From assembly GCA_963771845.1 (NCBI GenBank), contig CAVYVC010000035.1, positions 102,866 to 166,865 on the forward strand: DNA of 64,000 nucleotides. The letters are read 5' to 3'. This DNA is from VAZQ01 sp963771845 (GTDB lineage: Bacteria; Pseudomonadota; Alphaproteobacteria; Rhizobiales; Xanthobacteraceae). Every line of letters begins with the position of its first letter. Position 1 is the stretch's first letter. Under the pieces are notes generated by a model, which searched no databases, had not been told where the DNA came from, and saw only the letters and a program-made list of their open reading frames with translations. Below are positions 44,946 through 53,820 of the stretch, piece after piece. The translations under genes and the position numbers were made by a program.

Positions 44946-45875
44946 ATGACGACGCTTGCGCTCGCAACGCGCCGCGCCCGCCCGCTGATCAGCGCCCGCC
45001 CGCGCAAGCTGCTCATCGGCTATTGCTACCTGATGCCGGCAGCGCTGTGCATGCTCGCGACGGTGGTCGTGCCGATCGGCATGGCCATCAAGATGAGCCT
45101 CTACAACGACATCCTCTACAAGCCGCAGGACTATCGCTTCATCGGATTGGGCAACTACTTCCGTCTCGTGGTGGACCCGGTGTTCTGGCTGTCGCTATGG
45201 AACTCCTGCGTCTGGGTGTTCGGCTCGGTGGCGTTGCAGTTCGTCTTCGGATTTGCCGCGGCGCTGCTGCTCAACCAGGCGTTCCGGGGCCGCGCGCTGG
45301 TGCGCACGCTCACACTGCTTCCCTGGATCATCCCCGGCGTGGTCGTCGGACTGATCTGGGAATGGCTCTATCAACCCAACTATGGCGTGATCAATGATCT
45401 TTTGATCAAGGCCGGTTGGCTGCACGACCGCATCGCCTGGCTCTCGACTCCGGACCTCGCCATGGCGGCGGTCGTGTTCACCAATGTCTGGCGCGGCATT
45501 CCGTTCTTCACGATCATGTTGCTCGCCGGACTGCAGGCGGTCCCGGCCGAGCTTTATGAGGCGGCGCATGTCGACGGGGCGAGCGTGTTCGAGCGCTTCC
45601 GGCACATCACCTTGCCGCTGCTGCGGCCGATCATCGTGGTTGCAACCGCGACACGCATCATCTGGACCTTCAACTACGCCGACCTGATTTTCGTGATGAC
45701 CAATGGAGGGCCCGCCAACGCCACCCAGATTACGTCGACCTATACCCTGCTGCAGGCCTATTCGAATCTCGACTTCGGCTATGCCGGCGCACTTTCGGTC
45801 GTGCTGCTCGTCGTAATGCTGGTGTTCACCGCCGCCTATCTGCGCATCACCCGCGGCGTCGAGGAGATTGCATGA
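44946..45875 (+). CDS. Sugar-type ABC permease (UgpA/MalF-like)
   Basis: 309 aa with six predicted membrane helices. Coupling (EAA) loop: LQAVPAELYEAAHVDGASVFERFRHITLPLLRP. Conserved MTNGGPANATQ motif of CUT1 family permeases near the C-terminus. Overlaps the second permease by 4 bases. Confidence 0.9.
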   Translation: MTTLALATRRARPLISARPRKLLIGYCYLMPAALCMLATVVVPIGMAIKMSLYNDILYKPQDYRFIGLGNYFRLVVDPVFWLSLWNSCVWVFGSVALQFVFGFAAALLLNQAFRGRALVRTLTLLPWIIPGVVVGLIWEWLYQPNYGVINDLLIKAGWLHDRIAWLSTPDLAMAAVVFTNVWRGIPFFTIMLLAGLQAVPAELYEAAHVDGASVFERFRHITLPLLRPIIVVATATRIIWTFNYADLIFVMTNGGPANATQITSTYTLLQAYSNLDFGYAGALSVVLLVVMLVFTAAYLRITRGVEEIA

Positions 45876-46732
45876 TGCGCCGGCGCGCCTCGGCGGATCT
45901 CACCGAACGGCTCCTGGCCGGGATTCTCTGGGGCGGGCTCGTCCTGCTTACCGCATTTGCCTTGGGCCCCTTCATCTGGATGTTGCTGACTTCGTTGAAG
46001 GACCACCAGGAGCTATACGCCACGCCGCTTGAGTATCTGCCCAGGCATCCCACGCTCGAGAATTATGTCGATGCCTGGATGTCCCCCGTCACACCGTTCA
46101 GCCGGTTTTTCTTCAACAGCCTGTGGGTGTGCTCTGTCACCATGGTGGCGACCACGGCTGTCTCCGTGCTTGCGGGCTACGCCATCGCCCGGTTCCGCTT
46201 TGCCGGCCGGGACGCGTTGCTGCTCATCTTTCTCGCCACCCAGATGTTTCCGAGCGTTCTGCTTATCGCTCCCTTGCTGACCCAATGGCGGGCGCTGGGG
46301 CTGATCGATACCTACCAGGCGCTGATCTACTCGAATTTCTCTTTCACCGTGCCGTTCACCGTGTGGATGATGGTCGGCTATTTCAGCTCGATCCCGCGTG
46401 ATCTCGAAGAGAGCGCGATGATTGACGGCTGCAACCATTTCGGTGCGCTGTGCCGGATCGTGCTGCCGCTCGCAGCGCCCGGCATCGCGGCGACTGCCAT
46501 TTTCGCCTTTGTGGTGTCGTGGAGCGAACTCCTGTTTGCGATCTCGTTTACCACCGAAACCGACATGCGGACCCTGTCAGCGGGCCTGCTCTACATGGTC
46601 GGACAATACGAGGTGCAGTGGGGACCGCTTTCGGCCGGCGTCATCATGAGCACCGTGCCGGTCGCGGTCCTCTTTACGTTCCTCCAGCGCCACCTCATTC
46701 ACGGCCTCACCGCAGGCGCCGTCAAAGGGTGA
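45872..46732 (+). CDS. Sugar-type ABC permease (UgpE/MalG-like)
   Basis: 286 aa, ATG at 45872 (overlap with the preceding stop). Membrane helices from residue 17; EAA loop FSSIPRDLEESAMIDGCNHFGALCRIVLPLAAPGIA; C-terminal FTFLQRHLIHGLTAGAVKG is typical for MalG/UgpE. Together with the two preceding genes it forms a CUT1 importer. No ATP-binding gene (MsmX/UgpC type) is present in the cluster, so a shared ATPase elsewhere is needed. Confidence 0.9.
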   Translation: MMRRRASADLTERLLAGILWGGLVLLTAFALGPFIWMLLTSLKDHQELYATPLEYLPRHPTLENYVDAWMSPVTPFSRFFFNSLWVCSVTMVATTAVSVLAGYAIARFRFAGRDALLLIFLATQMFPSVLLIAPLLTQWRALGLIDTYQALIYSNFSFTVPFTVWMMVGYFSSIPRDLEESAMIDGCNHFGALCRIVLPLAAPGIAATAIFAFVVSWSELLFAISFTTETDMRTLSAGLLYMVGQYEVQWGPLSAGVIMSTVPVAVLFTFLQRHLIHGLTAGAVKG

Positions 46733-46736
46733 TGCA

Positions 46737-48770
46737 CTACTCGTTTTCCACAACGGCGATGTCCACGAACCGCCACTCGTTTTCATTTGACTTCTCGGAC
46801 TCGGCATAGAGGCCGATCGAGCCGCCGTTGCGCGGCGGCTGTCCGCGAAATTCATACGCCTTTTGTCCATTGACGTAGAAGGCTGCAAGGTTGCCGCTCA
46901 ATGTGACCATGATTTCGTTCGTGACGTCCAACCCGGTTTTGACGAATTCGGATTTTGTGGCGGGCAGGACACTGGCCCATTCGCCGTTGACCATCCGCAG
47001 GATGCCCAATCTTCCATTTGGATAGACTGACACAGCATAGTGGTTCTTGCGATTGACCGTTGTCCAAAAGGCAAGCCCTGCATTGGCCGAGCCGTTGATG
47101 TCAGTAACCTCCTTAGGCGATTTGAGCTGCGCACAAATCGTCGCATTGCTAAACAGCAGCGACGGATAGAATTGGCGCCAGGATCGCGATGCCTGAGGTT
47201 TGAGGACAAGCTCGCTGTCGGCGAGGAACACATGCCCGCTCGCGAGGTTACCCCATCCCGGAGCGGCGGTTTTGAAATTGTCCTCGAATGCGGCGGCCCG
47301 TAACGGCTTGCATCCGGGTCCCACGGCCGGAGCGGCGAGTTTTGCCGTCGCCTGCTGCTGCGCATCGGGATCAGCCGCCACAACGTTGAGCACGCGCCAT
47401 TCATTGCGCTCGTTGGCGTTGGAGGCGCTGTAGAGTCCGACCATGGTGTCGTCTTTCGGCGGCTGACCGCGGAATTCCTGGACCATGACACCGTTTATGG
47501 AGAGCGTGGCGCTGTTGTCCCGCGTGGTCACCCTGATTTCATTGACGGCTCCCGGACCGGATTTGATGCTCGCAAAGGCTGTGCGCGGCGCGACCGTTGC
47601 CCAGGTACCGGCAACCATTCGATCGATGGCGTAGGTGCCGTTTGAGTAAATGCTGGCGGCGTAGAAGTTAAGCGCGTCGCTTGCCCAGAAAATCAGGCCG
47701 CCGCTCGCCGTGCCGGTCTCGGAGCCGAGTTCCAGGGGGGCCTTCAGCGTCGCACAGAGTGCGACGTTCTTGAATTGAAAGGGCGCATAGAGGAGGCGAA
47801 CGTTCTTTCCCTCAACACCCTTGAGCGCGAGCTCGCTTTCGACCAGATAGGCAGTTTGCGAGGGCAGACGCCACGCCGGATCGAGGGCGCTAAAATCATC
47901 GGCAAGCGTTGCCGGCAGGTCGAGCTTGCACCCGGCCGTCTCGGCCAGCGGCGCCCGCGCGGTTGGCTGTGGCTGCGCGACCGGCGGCGGTTGGGTCGTT
48001 ACCGCGCTCGGCGGTGCGGCCTCGGTCTTCGGTTTGAGATAAAGCCAGGCGACGGCGCCCATAACGGCGGCGAGGCAAATCGGCACGGCGACGAGCGCGG
48101 TTTTGCGCAATGATCGCGGCCGGGCCGGGCGCGGCGCTGCCTCGGCTGCCTGCGCCGCGTCGGCAGGCGGTGGCGCTTGCGCGGCCGTTGCGACCGGCGC
48201 CGCGGCGCTCGGCCCCCCGCGCGCAAGGGCCGCGCCTGGTGCGGATGGGGCTGCGGAAGGGCCGGCAGTTTTCGTGTCGCTCGCTGCTGCTGCGGAGGGT
48301 TTTGCGCGATCTGCGATTATCCGCTCCATCGAGCGGATCAGGCGCTCCATGTGCGGATGAAAATCCCTGCCTGCGTCCACTTCCGCGGCGTTGCGGTAGG
48401 AGAAATCTTTCAGGCTGTCCGGCAGCTCTGACGGTTTGGGCATGGCGGCCCCGCCCACGAGCACCGGAATGACGACGGTTGCATTCTTGATCGCCGTCTC
48501 GATCTCGATCCGAACCGGATCGGTTTCCTCGGTGATGCGCAGATGGCGGCCCTTGCCCGGGCCGGTCCATTTCGGCCCGATCACCGCCACGAGAATATCG
48601 GTTTGCGCCAACTCGCTCTGGATGTGCTCACGAAAATCGCTTCCGAATGGAATGCTGTCGATATCCATGAACACGGATTCCTCGCCGAAATGGTTGGCGA
48701 GACGGTCTCTGATGCGGCCCGCAATCGCATCTGAATCGGCGCGGCGGTACGAAATGATAATGTGGGGCAT
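46737..48770 (-). CDS. TIR-domain transmembrane protein with two LamG-like repeats (paralogue B)
   Basis: 677 aa. TIR domain at 1-152 (IIISYRRADSDAIAGRIRDRLANHF, FMDIDSIPFG, GPKWTGP) with Glu 89 in DPVRIEIETAI. An Ala/Pro-rich linker (about 155-220) is followed by a single helix KTALVAVPICLAAVMGAVAWLYL near 224-245. Two homologous beta-sandwich repeats of about 190 aa follow (about 280-468 and 488-677): each opens with a Cys-Lys, has DDF/EDNF and ends NEWRVLNV/NEWRFVDI, and shares the motif EFRGQPP. They resemble concanavalin-like LamG/DUF1080 folds that bind glycans. The TIR part is closely related to paralogue A. Confidence 0.85.
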   Translation of the reverse strand: MPHIIISYRRADSDAIAGRIRDRLANHFGEESVFMDIDSIPFGSDFREHIQSELAQTDILVAVIGPKWTGPGKGRHLRITEETDPVRIEIETAIKNATVVIPVLVGGAAMPKPSELPDSLKDFSYRNAAEVDAGRDFHPHMERLIRSMERIIADRAKPSAAAASDTKTAGPSAAPSAPGAALARGGPSAAAPVATAAQAPPPADAAQAAEAAPRPARPRSLRKTALVAVPICLAAVMGAVAWLYLKPKTEAAPPSAVTTQPPPVAQPQPTARAPLAETAGCKLDLPATLADDFSALDPAWRLPSQTAYLVESELALKGVEGKNVRLLYAPFQFKNVALCATLKAPLELGSETGTASGGLIFWASDALNFYAASIYSNGTYAIDRMVAGTWATVAPRTAFASIKSGPGAVNEIRVTTRDNSATLSINGVMVQEFRGQPPKDDTMVGLYSASNANERNEWRVLNVVAADPDAQQQATAKLAAPAVGPGCKPLRAAAFEDNFKTAAPGWGNLASGHVFLADSELVLKPQASRSWRQFYPSLLFSNATICAQLKSPKEVTDINGSANAGLAFWTTVNRKNHYAVSVYPNGRLGILRMVNGEWASVLPATKSEFVKTGLDVTNEIMVTLSGNLAAFYVNGQKAYEFRGQPPRNGGSIGLYAESEKSNENEWRFVDIAVVENE

Positions 48771-49040
48771 CGGGCCCGATATTAGTCGGCAGCGCCGCTT
48801 GTCGCCAGATCGAGCGCATGGGGAACAGCGCCCATCAGCTTGCGTTCTGCCGGGATGACCATCAGCACGACGGTAGGCCTGCTCGCAGCCTTTACATCAA
48901 GTTGCAGGAGCAATCAGCCAGCGGGAACAAACAAATACGTGCCCGAATCCGGAGAAAACCGGATCTGGGCACGTTGAATGAACACCCCTGTGATGCCGGG
49001 CTTGCCCCGGCCATCTATTCAAAAGGAAGAACTTGTAAGG

Positions 49041-49274
49041 CTAGTGCGGCCGGCCCAGCACCCAGGTAAAGGGTACAAGCAACAGCTCTTCCCCTTCATC
49101 GTCGCTGACATGCACGGTCCACTCCCGCCAGTCCTGCGGGCCTTCGGACTTTACGAAGGACTGGATGACCTGGAAGGCGCGCGCGCGAGCATCGTAGAGA
49201 TCGTCCACCTCGCTGCCGCTGCGGTCGATCAGCGCCTCCTGCTTTCCGACGCAGTGAAAATAGAGCGTCGCCAT
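49041..49274 (-). CDS. DUF6894-like small protein
   Basis: 77 aa from ATG 49274 (MATLYFHCVGKQEALIDRSGSEVDDLYDARARAFQVI). The pattern YFHxxxxxxxxxDxxGxExxDLxxARxxA and the central WREWTVHVSDDEGEELLLVPF are typical of small rhizobial DUF6894 proteins, whose function is unknown. ATG preceded by GGGGGAGGGGCAG. Confidence 0.78.
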   Translation of the reverse strand: MATLYFHCVGKQEALIDRSGSEVDDLYDARARAFQVIQSFVKSEGPQDWREWTVHVSDDEGEELLLVPFTWVLGRPH

Positions 49275-49519
49275 CTGCCCCTCCCCCCTGTCTGTTCGGG
49301 GAAAGACTGCCACGTCGATGAGACGTAAATTATGTCCGCCAACACGATAATTAAGACCACCAACACGATTTGGGCACTTTTGACCTTGCGATGTGGCTTG
49401 GTAGTCACAGGCAAAAGAGAGTGCCGCTCGCGCGTGCCCGTGTTGACAGGTGCGAGCCTCACTGCCAAATCTTTCAGCAGGTGCTCGACAAGAAGCGCCA
49501 CGCCAGGAAAACGCCTGAA

Positions 49520-50341
49520 ATGTCTCAGCTATTTCGCGCCGGTGAGCTCGAAGTGAAGGGCTTCAGCGATGGGACGCTGAAGACCTCGCTCGATTTGATT
49601 CTGGGCATGGAGCGGACCCAGTCCGAAGAGCTTGCCGGTCCTACCAGCGACGGCTCGCTTTTTATACCGGTCAACAACTTTCTGTTCCGGCGCGGCGCTG
49701 CGACGGTGCTCATCGACGCCGGTGCGGGCAATACCATGCAGCCGACCCTCGGCAAGCTTCCTGCGAGCTTGCAGGCAGAAGGAATCGAGCCCGCCGATGT
49801 CACCCATGTCATTCTGACGCACATCCACCCTGATCATGCCAACGGCCTCGTCAACGATGCAGGCGAGGCGGTTTATCCGCGGGCTGAAATACTGGTGCAT
49901 GAGCAGGAGCTCGATTTCTGGATGGCCGAGAACAGCGGTTCAGAACCTGAAAGCGTGAGGCGCGTGCGCGCCCGCAACAAGATCAACATGAAGCCTTATC
50001 GCGATCGCATCTCCCGCCTGCGGGAAGGGGAGGAAGTGCTGGGTTGCACTCCGCTTCTGGCGCCGGGCCATTCCCCCGGCCATACCTGCTGGCGCATTGG
50101 CTTCGGCCGCGACGCCTTCATCGCATGGGGCGATCTGGTGCATTTCTCCGCGATTCAGATTTCGCATCCGAATGCCGCGGTGAAATACGATCTTGATCCT
50201 GATCTCGCCCGCAGATCGCGCCTGCGCATGCTCGACATGATTGCGACAGAACGCCTTGCGATCGCGGGCGCGCACGTGAACGCGCCCGGGTTCGGCTATC
50301 TCAAGCGTCAGGGCTCGAGCTATCTGTTCGAGCCCGTGTGA
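49520..50341 (+). CDS. MBL-fold metallo-hydrolase
   Basis: 273 aa from ATG 49520 (MSQLFRAGELEVKGFSDG), after AGGAAAACGCC; the upstream frame is not family-like. Metal motif THIHPDHANG (HxHxDH), third ligand APGHSPGHTCWR, Asp in WGDLVHFSA, terminal His in IAGAHVN. Two-metal hydrolase, possibly lactonase-like. It opens a plus-strand run followed by an ATPase, receptor and two permeases; a second MBL enzyme ends the run. The pairing suggests hydrolysis of the imported compound; the substrate is not fixed. Confidence 0.86.
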   Translation: MSQLFRAGELEVKGFSDGTLKTSLDLILGMERTQSEELAGPTSDGSLFIPVNNFLFRRGAATVLIDAGAGNTMQPTLGKLPASLQAEGIEPADVTHVILTHIHPDHANGLVNDAGEAVYPRAEILVHEQELDFWMAENSGSEPESVRRVRARNKINMKPYRDRISRLREGEEVLGCTPLLAPGHSPGHTCWRIGFGRDAFIAWGDLVHFSAIQISHPNAAVKYDLDPDLARRSRLRMLDMIATERLAIAGAHVNAPGFGYLKRQGSSYLFEPV

Positions 50342-50359
50342 TGGCAGGCCAGCCCCATC

Positions 50360-51199
50360 ATGGGTAACCAGACTATCGCTGTTGCAACAGCGCTCACCGG
50401 CATCTCGACCCAGTCTGCCACCGCTGCCGCCGCAATCCGCCTGCGCGCAGTTGCAAAACGCTACGGGGCGCTTGATGTTTTCCGCGACATCTCCTTCGAT
50501 GTCGGGGAACGCGAAATCGTTGCGATTGTCGGTCCTTCGGGCTGCGGCAAAACGACCCTGCTGCGTTGCATCGATGGGCTGCTCATGATCGATGCGGGGG
50601 AGATCGTGATCAACGAGCAGCGCGTGAGCGGCCCGACTGCGGGTGTGGCCATGGTGTTCCAGCACTTCGGGCTGTTTCCCTGGAAAACCGTGTACGCCAA
50701 TGTCGCTTACGGTCTGCGGATGGCCGGAATCTCGAAGGATGAAATTGCCCGCCGCGTACCGGCATTCATCAACCTAGTCGAACTCGGGGGTTTTGAAGCG
50801 GCCTATCCCTATCAGATGTCCGGCGGGATGCAGCAGCGCTGTGGCCTTGCCCGCGCGCTTGCCGTCGAGCCAAGCGTCCTCTTGATGGACGAGCCGTTCG
50901 CAGCCGTCGATGCGCAAACCCGCGAAATCCTGCAGTTCGAGCTGCTTCGCATCTGGGAAAGCAGGCCTACAACAATGGTGTTTGTGACGCATTCCATCGA
51001 AGAAGCGGTGCTGATGGGCGATCGGGTGCTCGTCCTGCGAGGCCGGCCGTCACACATCGATGAGGTGATCAAGATCGATCTGCCCCGTCCACGCAATCGC
51101 GAGACCCTGCGCTCGCCGCGGTTTGCCGATCTGCGCGAGCGCGTTTGGGCAACCTTGCTGAGTGAGGCACGTGAGGCCGAATTCAAATTGGAGAGGTGA
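50360..51199 (+). CDS. ABC transporter ATP-binding protein (SsuB/TauB-like)
   Basis: 279 aa. Walker A VGPSGCGKTT, Q-loop VFQHFGLFPWKTV, signature MSGGMQQRCGLARAL, Walker B LLMDEPFAAVDAQTR, H-loop VTHSIEEA. The FPWKTVxxNVxxGL motif is characteristic of the nitrate/sulfonate/taurine (NitT/TauT) class. Receptor and permeases follow. Confidence 0.9.
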   Translation: MGNQTIAVATALTGISTQSATAAAAIRLRAVAKRYGALDVFRDISFDVGEREIVAIVGPSGCGKTTLLRCIDGLLMIDAGEIVINEQRVSGPTAGVAMVFQHFGLFPWKTVYANVAYGLRMAGISKDEIARRVPAFINLVELGGFEAAYPYQMSGGMQQRCGLARALAVEPSVLLMDEPFAAVDAQTREILQFELLRIWESRPTTMVFVTHSIEEAVLMGDRVLVLRGRPSHIDEVIKIDLPRPRNRETLRSPRFADLRERVWATLLSEAREAEFKLER

Positions 51200-51209
51200 G
51201 AATAGACCC

Positions 51210-52226
51210 ATGTTCCGTCGCACGATTATCGCGTTGCTCGTTGCCGTCTGCCTCGGTTCGGCCGGCGACGAGGCGGCGCTGGCACAGAGCAAAAAGTTCG
51301 TGATCGCGGCGCCCGGCATCCCGCCCGTCTTCGCCTCGGCGATCCTCTACGTCGCGGACAAGGAAGGCTTCTTCAAGAAATACGGCGCCAACGTCGAGGT
51401 GCGTCCGTTCGAGACCGGGGCCACCGCGTCGCGTGCGGTAATCTCCGGCGATATCGAGATGTCGCTGTCGCCGACCGCGCTCTTGATCAGCCAGGTGTCC
51501 AACACCAACGCGCCGGTGGTTGCGGTCTATGGCATCGTGAGTTCCGACTTTTTGCTTGGCAGCACTGATTCGGCCAAGACGACGTGCAAGGACATCCGGG
51601 GCCAGGCGGTGGGAGTCGACGCAATCGGCGGCGCACGTTCGATCGCGCTGCGTACCATGCTCAGCGGCGGCTGCGAGGGCATGAAGCTTGAGGACGTGCA
51701 GCAGACACCGGTTGGGTCCAACGTCGCCCCGGCATTGATCGCTGGCCAGCTGAAATTCGGCGTCGTGCATCTCGATGACGTTGCAACCATCGAGCAGCAG
51801 GGTAAGAAAGTTTACACGCTTGTCACCGAGCACAAAGCGAATCCGAACGGCCATTACCTGTCGTTCATTGTTCGGCAGGATAGGCTCAAGGACGACCGGG
51901 ATCAGTATGTCCGGGTCATGGCGGCGTTGATCGAAGCTGCGCGGTTCATTCGCGATCCAAAGAATGCTGACCAAGTGGCCGAGGACGCTGCCCCCACCGG
52001 CCACAGCAAGGACGTTTCGAAGGCGACGATCAAGCCGCTCATCGACATCGGTTATTGGAGTGCTGATTCCAACAGCCTCGATCAGGCGCGCATCGAGAAC
52101 ATGATTGGCGTGGTGCAAAGGACGGGCGGTATTCAGCCGGGCAAGACGCCGGCCGCTTACGATCGCCTGACCGATCCGGGCGTCTTTCGTGACGCGCTCG
52201 CTCTGGTCGAGCGCGGAGGCAAGTAG
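51210..52226 (+). CDS. NitT/TauT-type periplasmic substrate-binding protein
   Basis: 338 aa from ATG 51210, after GGAGAGGTGAGAATAGACCC. Signal peptide MFRRTIIALLVAVCLGSAGDEAALAQS. Type II fold: SAILYVADKEGFFKKYGANVEVRPFETGATASRAVISGDIEMSLSPTALLIS, SAKTTCKDIRGQAVGVDAIGGARSIALRTML. These are SsuA/THI5-like landmarks. The substrate is unclear; sulfonates, pyrimidine precursors or aromatic acids are usual. Overlaps the next gene's start. Confidence 0.9.
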   Translation: MFRRTIIALLVAVCLGSAGDEAALAQSKKFVIAAPGIPPVFASAILYVADKEGFFKKYGANVEVRPFETGATASRAVISGDIEMSLSPTALLISQVSNTNAPVVAVYGIVSSDFLLGSTDSAKTTCKDIRGQAVGVDAIGGARSIALRTMLSGGCEGMKLEDVQQTPVGSNVAPALIAGQLKFGVVHLDDVATIEQQGKKVYTLVTEHKANPNGHYLSFIVRQDRLKDDRDQYVRVMAALIEAARFIRDPKNADQVAEDAAPTGHSKDVSKATIKPLIDIGYWSADSNSLDQARIENMIGVVQRTGGIQPGKTPAAYDRLTDPGVFRDALALVERGGK

Positions 52227-53005
52227 TGGATCGCGAACAGTATAGCAGGCCGATGCGGAGCTTAAGGCTCGCCAACCACAGCACGTTTGCCATCAGTCTC
52301 ATTGGCGGACTTGCGGTCTGGGAGATCGCCGGGCGCTATGCAAGTCCCGCCTTCCTGGTTCCGTTCTCGGAGACCGTGGCGAGGCTCTGTGAGCTCGCCC
52401 TCGACAGCCGCCTGTGGGCACAATTCCTGGATTCGGCAACGCTGTTCCTCACCGGCTTTACGCTCGCGCTCGTCGTCGGGATGCCCGTGGGGCTTTTATT
52501 GGCGCGCGCGCGCGCGCTACGGGTCGGGATCGAGCCCTACATCATGCTGCTCTACGCCACGCCCATGGTGGCGCTGATCCCCTTCATCCTTTCGCTGATG
52601 GGCTTTGGCTTCTTTCCAAAGGTGCTGGTGGTGTTCCTGTTTGCCGTCTTTCCAATTCTGTACAACACGGTGGAGGGCGCGCGCAGCATCAAGCCCGAAT
52701 TGATCGAGGTGGCGCGCTCATTCCGGTCGAGCGAATGGGCGCTGTGGAGAGAGGTGATGCTTCCCTACACCCTGCCATACACCATGACCGGCGTGCGGCA
52801 GGCGATCGGACGCGGCCTTGTGGGCATGGTGGCGGCGGAATTTTTCCTGAGCGCCACGGGGCTGGGCCAGGTGATCATGGTTGCATCACAGAATTTCGAC
52901 ACCGCGACCGTGTATGGCATGATTCTGGTGATTGGTCTGCTTGGTGTCGGGCTCACACGGGTCGGCCAGAACATCGAGAATCACTTCGCGCGCTGGCGAA
53001 ACTGA
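52226..53005 (+). CDS. NitT/TauT-type ABC permease (1)
   Basis: 259 aa, GTG 52226 overlapping the previous stop. Six predicted membrane helices; coupling loop SFRSSEWALWREVMLPYTLPYTMTGVRQAIGRGLVGMVAAEFF matches the SsuC/TauC family. An ATG 27 bases downstream is an alternative start. Overlaps the second permease (TGATG). Confidence 0.9.
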   Translation: MDREQYSRPMRSLRLANHSTFAISLIGGLAVWEIAGRYASPAFLVPFSETVARLCELALDSRLWAQFLDSATLFLTGFTLALVVGMPVGLLLARARALRVGIEPYIMLLYATPMVALIPFILSLMGFGFFPKVLVVFLFAVFPILYNTVEGARSIKPELIEVARSFRSSEWALWREVMLPYTLPYTMTGVRQAIGRGLVGMVAAEFFLSATGLGQVIMVASQNFDTATVYGMILVIGLLGVGLTRVGQNIENHFARWRN

Positions 53006-53814
53006 TGACCGGGATCGACATTGGGGGAAGAGCAGCCCGCTGGAGTTTGCGTGCGCCTACAGGGGATACATTTGCGCGCATCATCACCGGTCTCCTTATT
53101 CTCGTTCTGTGGGAAGCGATCGCGCGCGCCTATGCACCGCCCTATGTAGCGCGGCCGACGAGCGTGCTCGTTGCAGCCCCGCGCGTGCTGACCGACCCGG
53201 CGTTTCTCGAAGCCACCGGCATTACGCTCTCGGCCGTCGCCTGGGGTCTCCTGATCTCCATCTTCGCCGGCACCCTGATCGGGCTCGCGATCGGGCGCAG
53301 TGTCGCCACCGACCGGATGCTGCGCCATTACATCAATTTCTTCAATGCAATGCCCATGGTGATCGTGCTTCCCCTGGTTTCACTCTGGTTCGGCTATACC
53401 GGCGCGGCGCGGCTTGCGACCATTGTCTTTGCCGCGGTCTTCTCGATCATTCTCAATACCGCCGATGGCGCTCGTGCCGTGCCGCAGGAGCATCTCGAAG
53501 TCGCCAATTCGTTTCGCTCGCGCCGGATGCGAACAATTGTCGAAGTCGTTTTGCCGGCCTCGACCCCTTACGTCCTCGCAGGCCTGCGGCTTGCGGCGGG
53601 TCGCGCGCTGATTGGCGCGGTGGTAGCTGAATTCTTTCTCTCCATTGGCGGGCTCGGCTACTACATTCTTTTTAATTCGCGTACCTTCCATCATAACGAG
53701 GCGTTTGTCGGGGTTTTACTGCTCGCAGGCTTCGGTGTCGGGTTCGAGCTGATCGTGCATGCCGGCACACGCAGGCTTCTGCCCTGGTACCGCCGCGACG
53801 AAGTGACGGAGTAA
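53005..53814 (+). CDS. NitT/TauT-type ABC permease (2)
   Basis: 269 aa from ATG 53005 overlapping the first permease stop. Family motif in NSFRSRRMRTIVEVVLPASTPYVLAGLRLAAGRALIGAVVAEFF. Two different permease genes imply a heterodimeric channel, as in some SsuC/RibXY-like systems. A longer open frame upstream is antisense-like and rejected. Confidence 0.9.
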   Translation: MTGIDIGGRAARWSLRAPTGDTFARIITGLLILVLWEAIARAYAPPYVARPTSVLVAAPRVLTDPAFLEATGITLSAVAWGLLISIFAGTLIGLAIGRSVATDRMLRHYINFFNAMPMVIVLPLVSLWFGYTGAARLATIVFAAVFSIILNTADGARAVPQEHLEVANSFRSRRMRTIVEVVLPASTPYVLAGLRLAAGRALIGAVVAEFFLSIGGLGYYILFNSRTFHHNEAFVGVLLLAGFGVGFELIVHAGTRRLLPWYRRDEVTE

Positions 53815-53820
53815 TCGGCA

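Noticed and set aside
52414..53004. N-terminal extension of the second permease
   Set aside because: The extra 197 codons overlap the first permease in another frame and are hydrophilic; the ATG at 53005 overlaps the previous stop.
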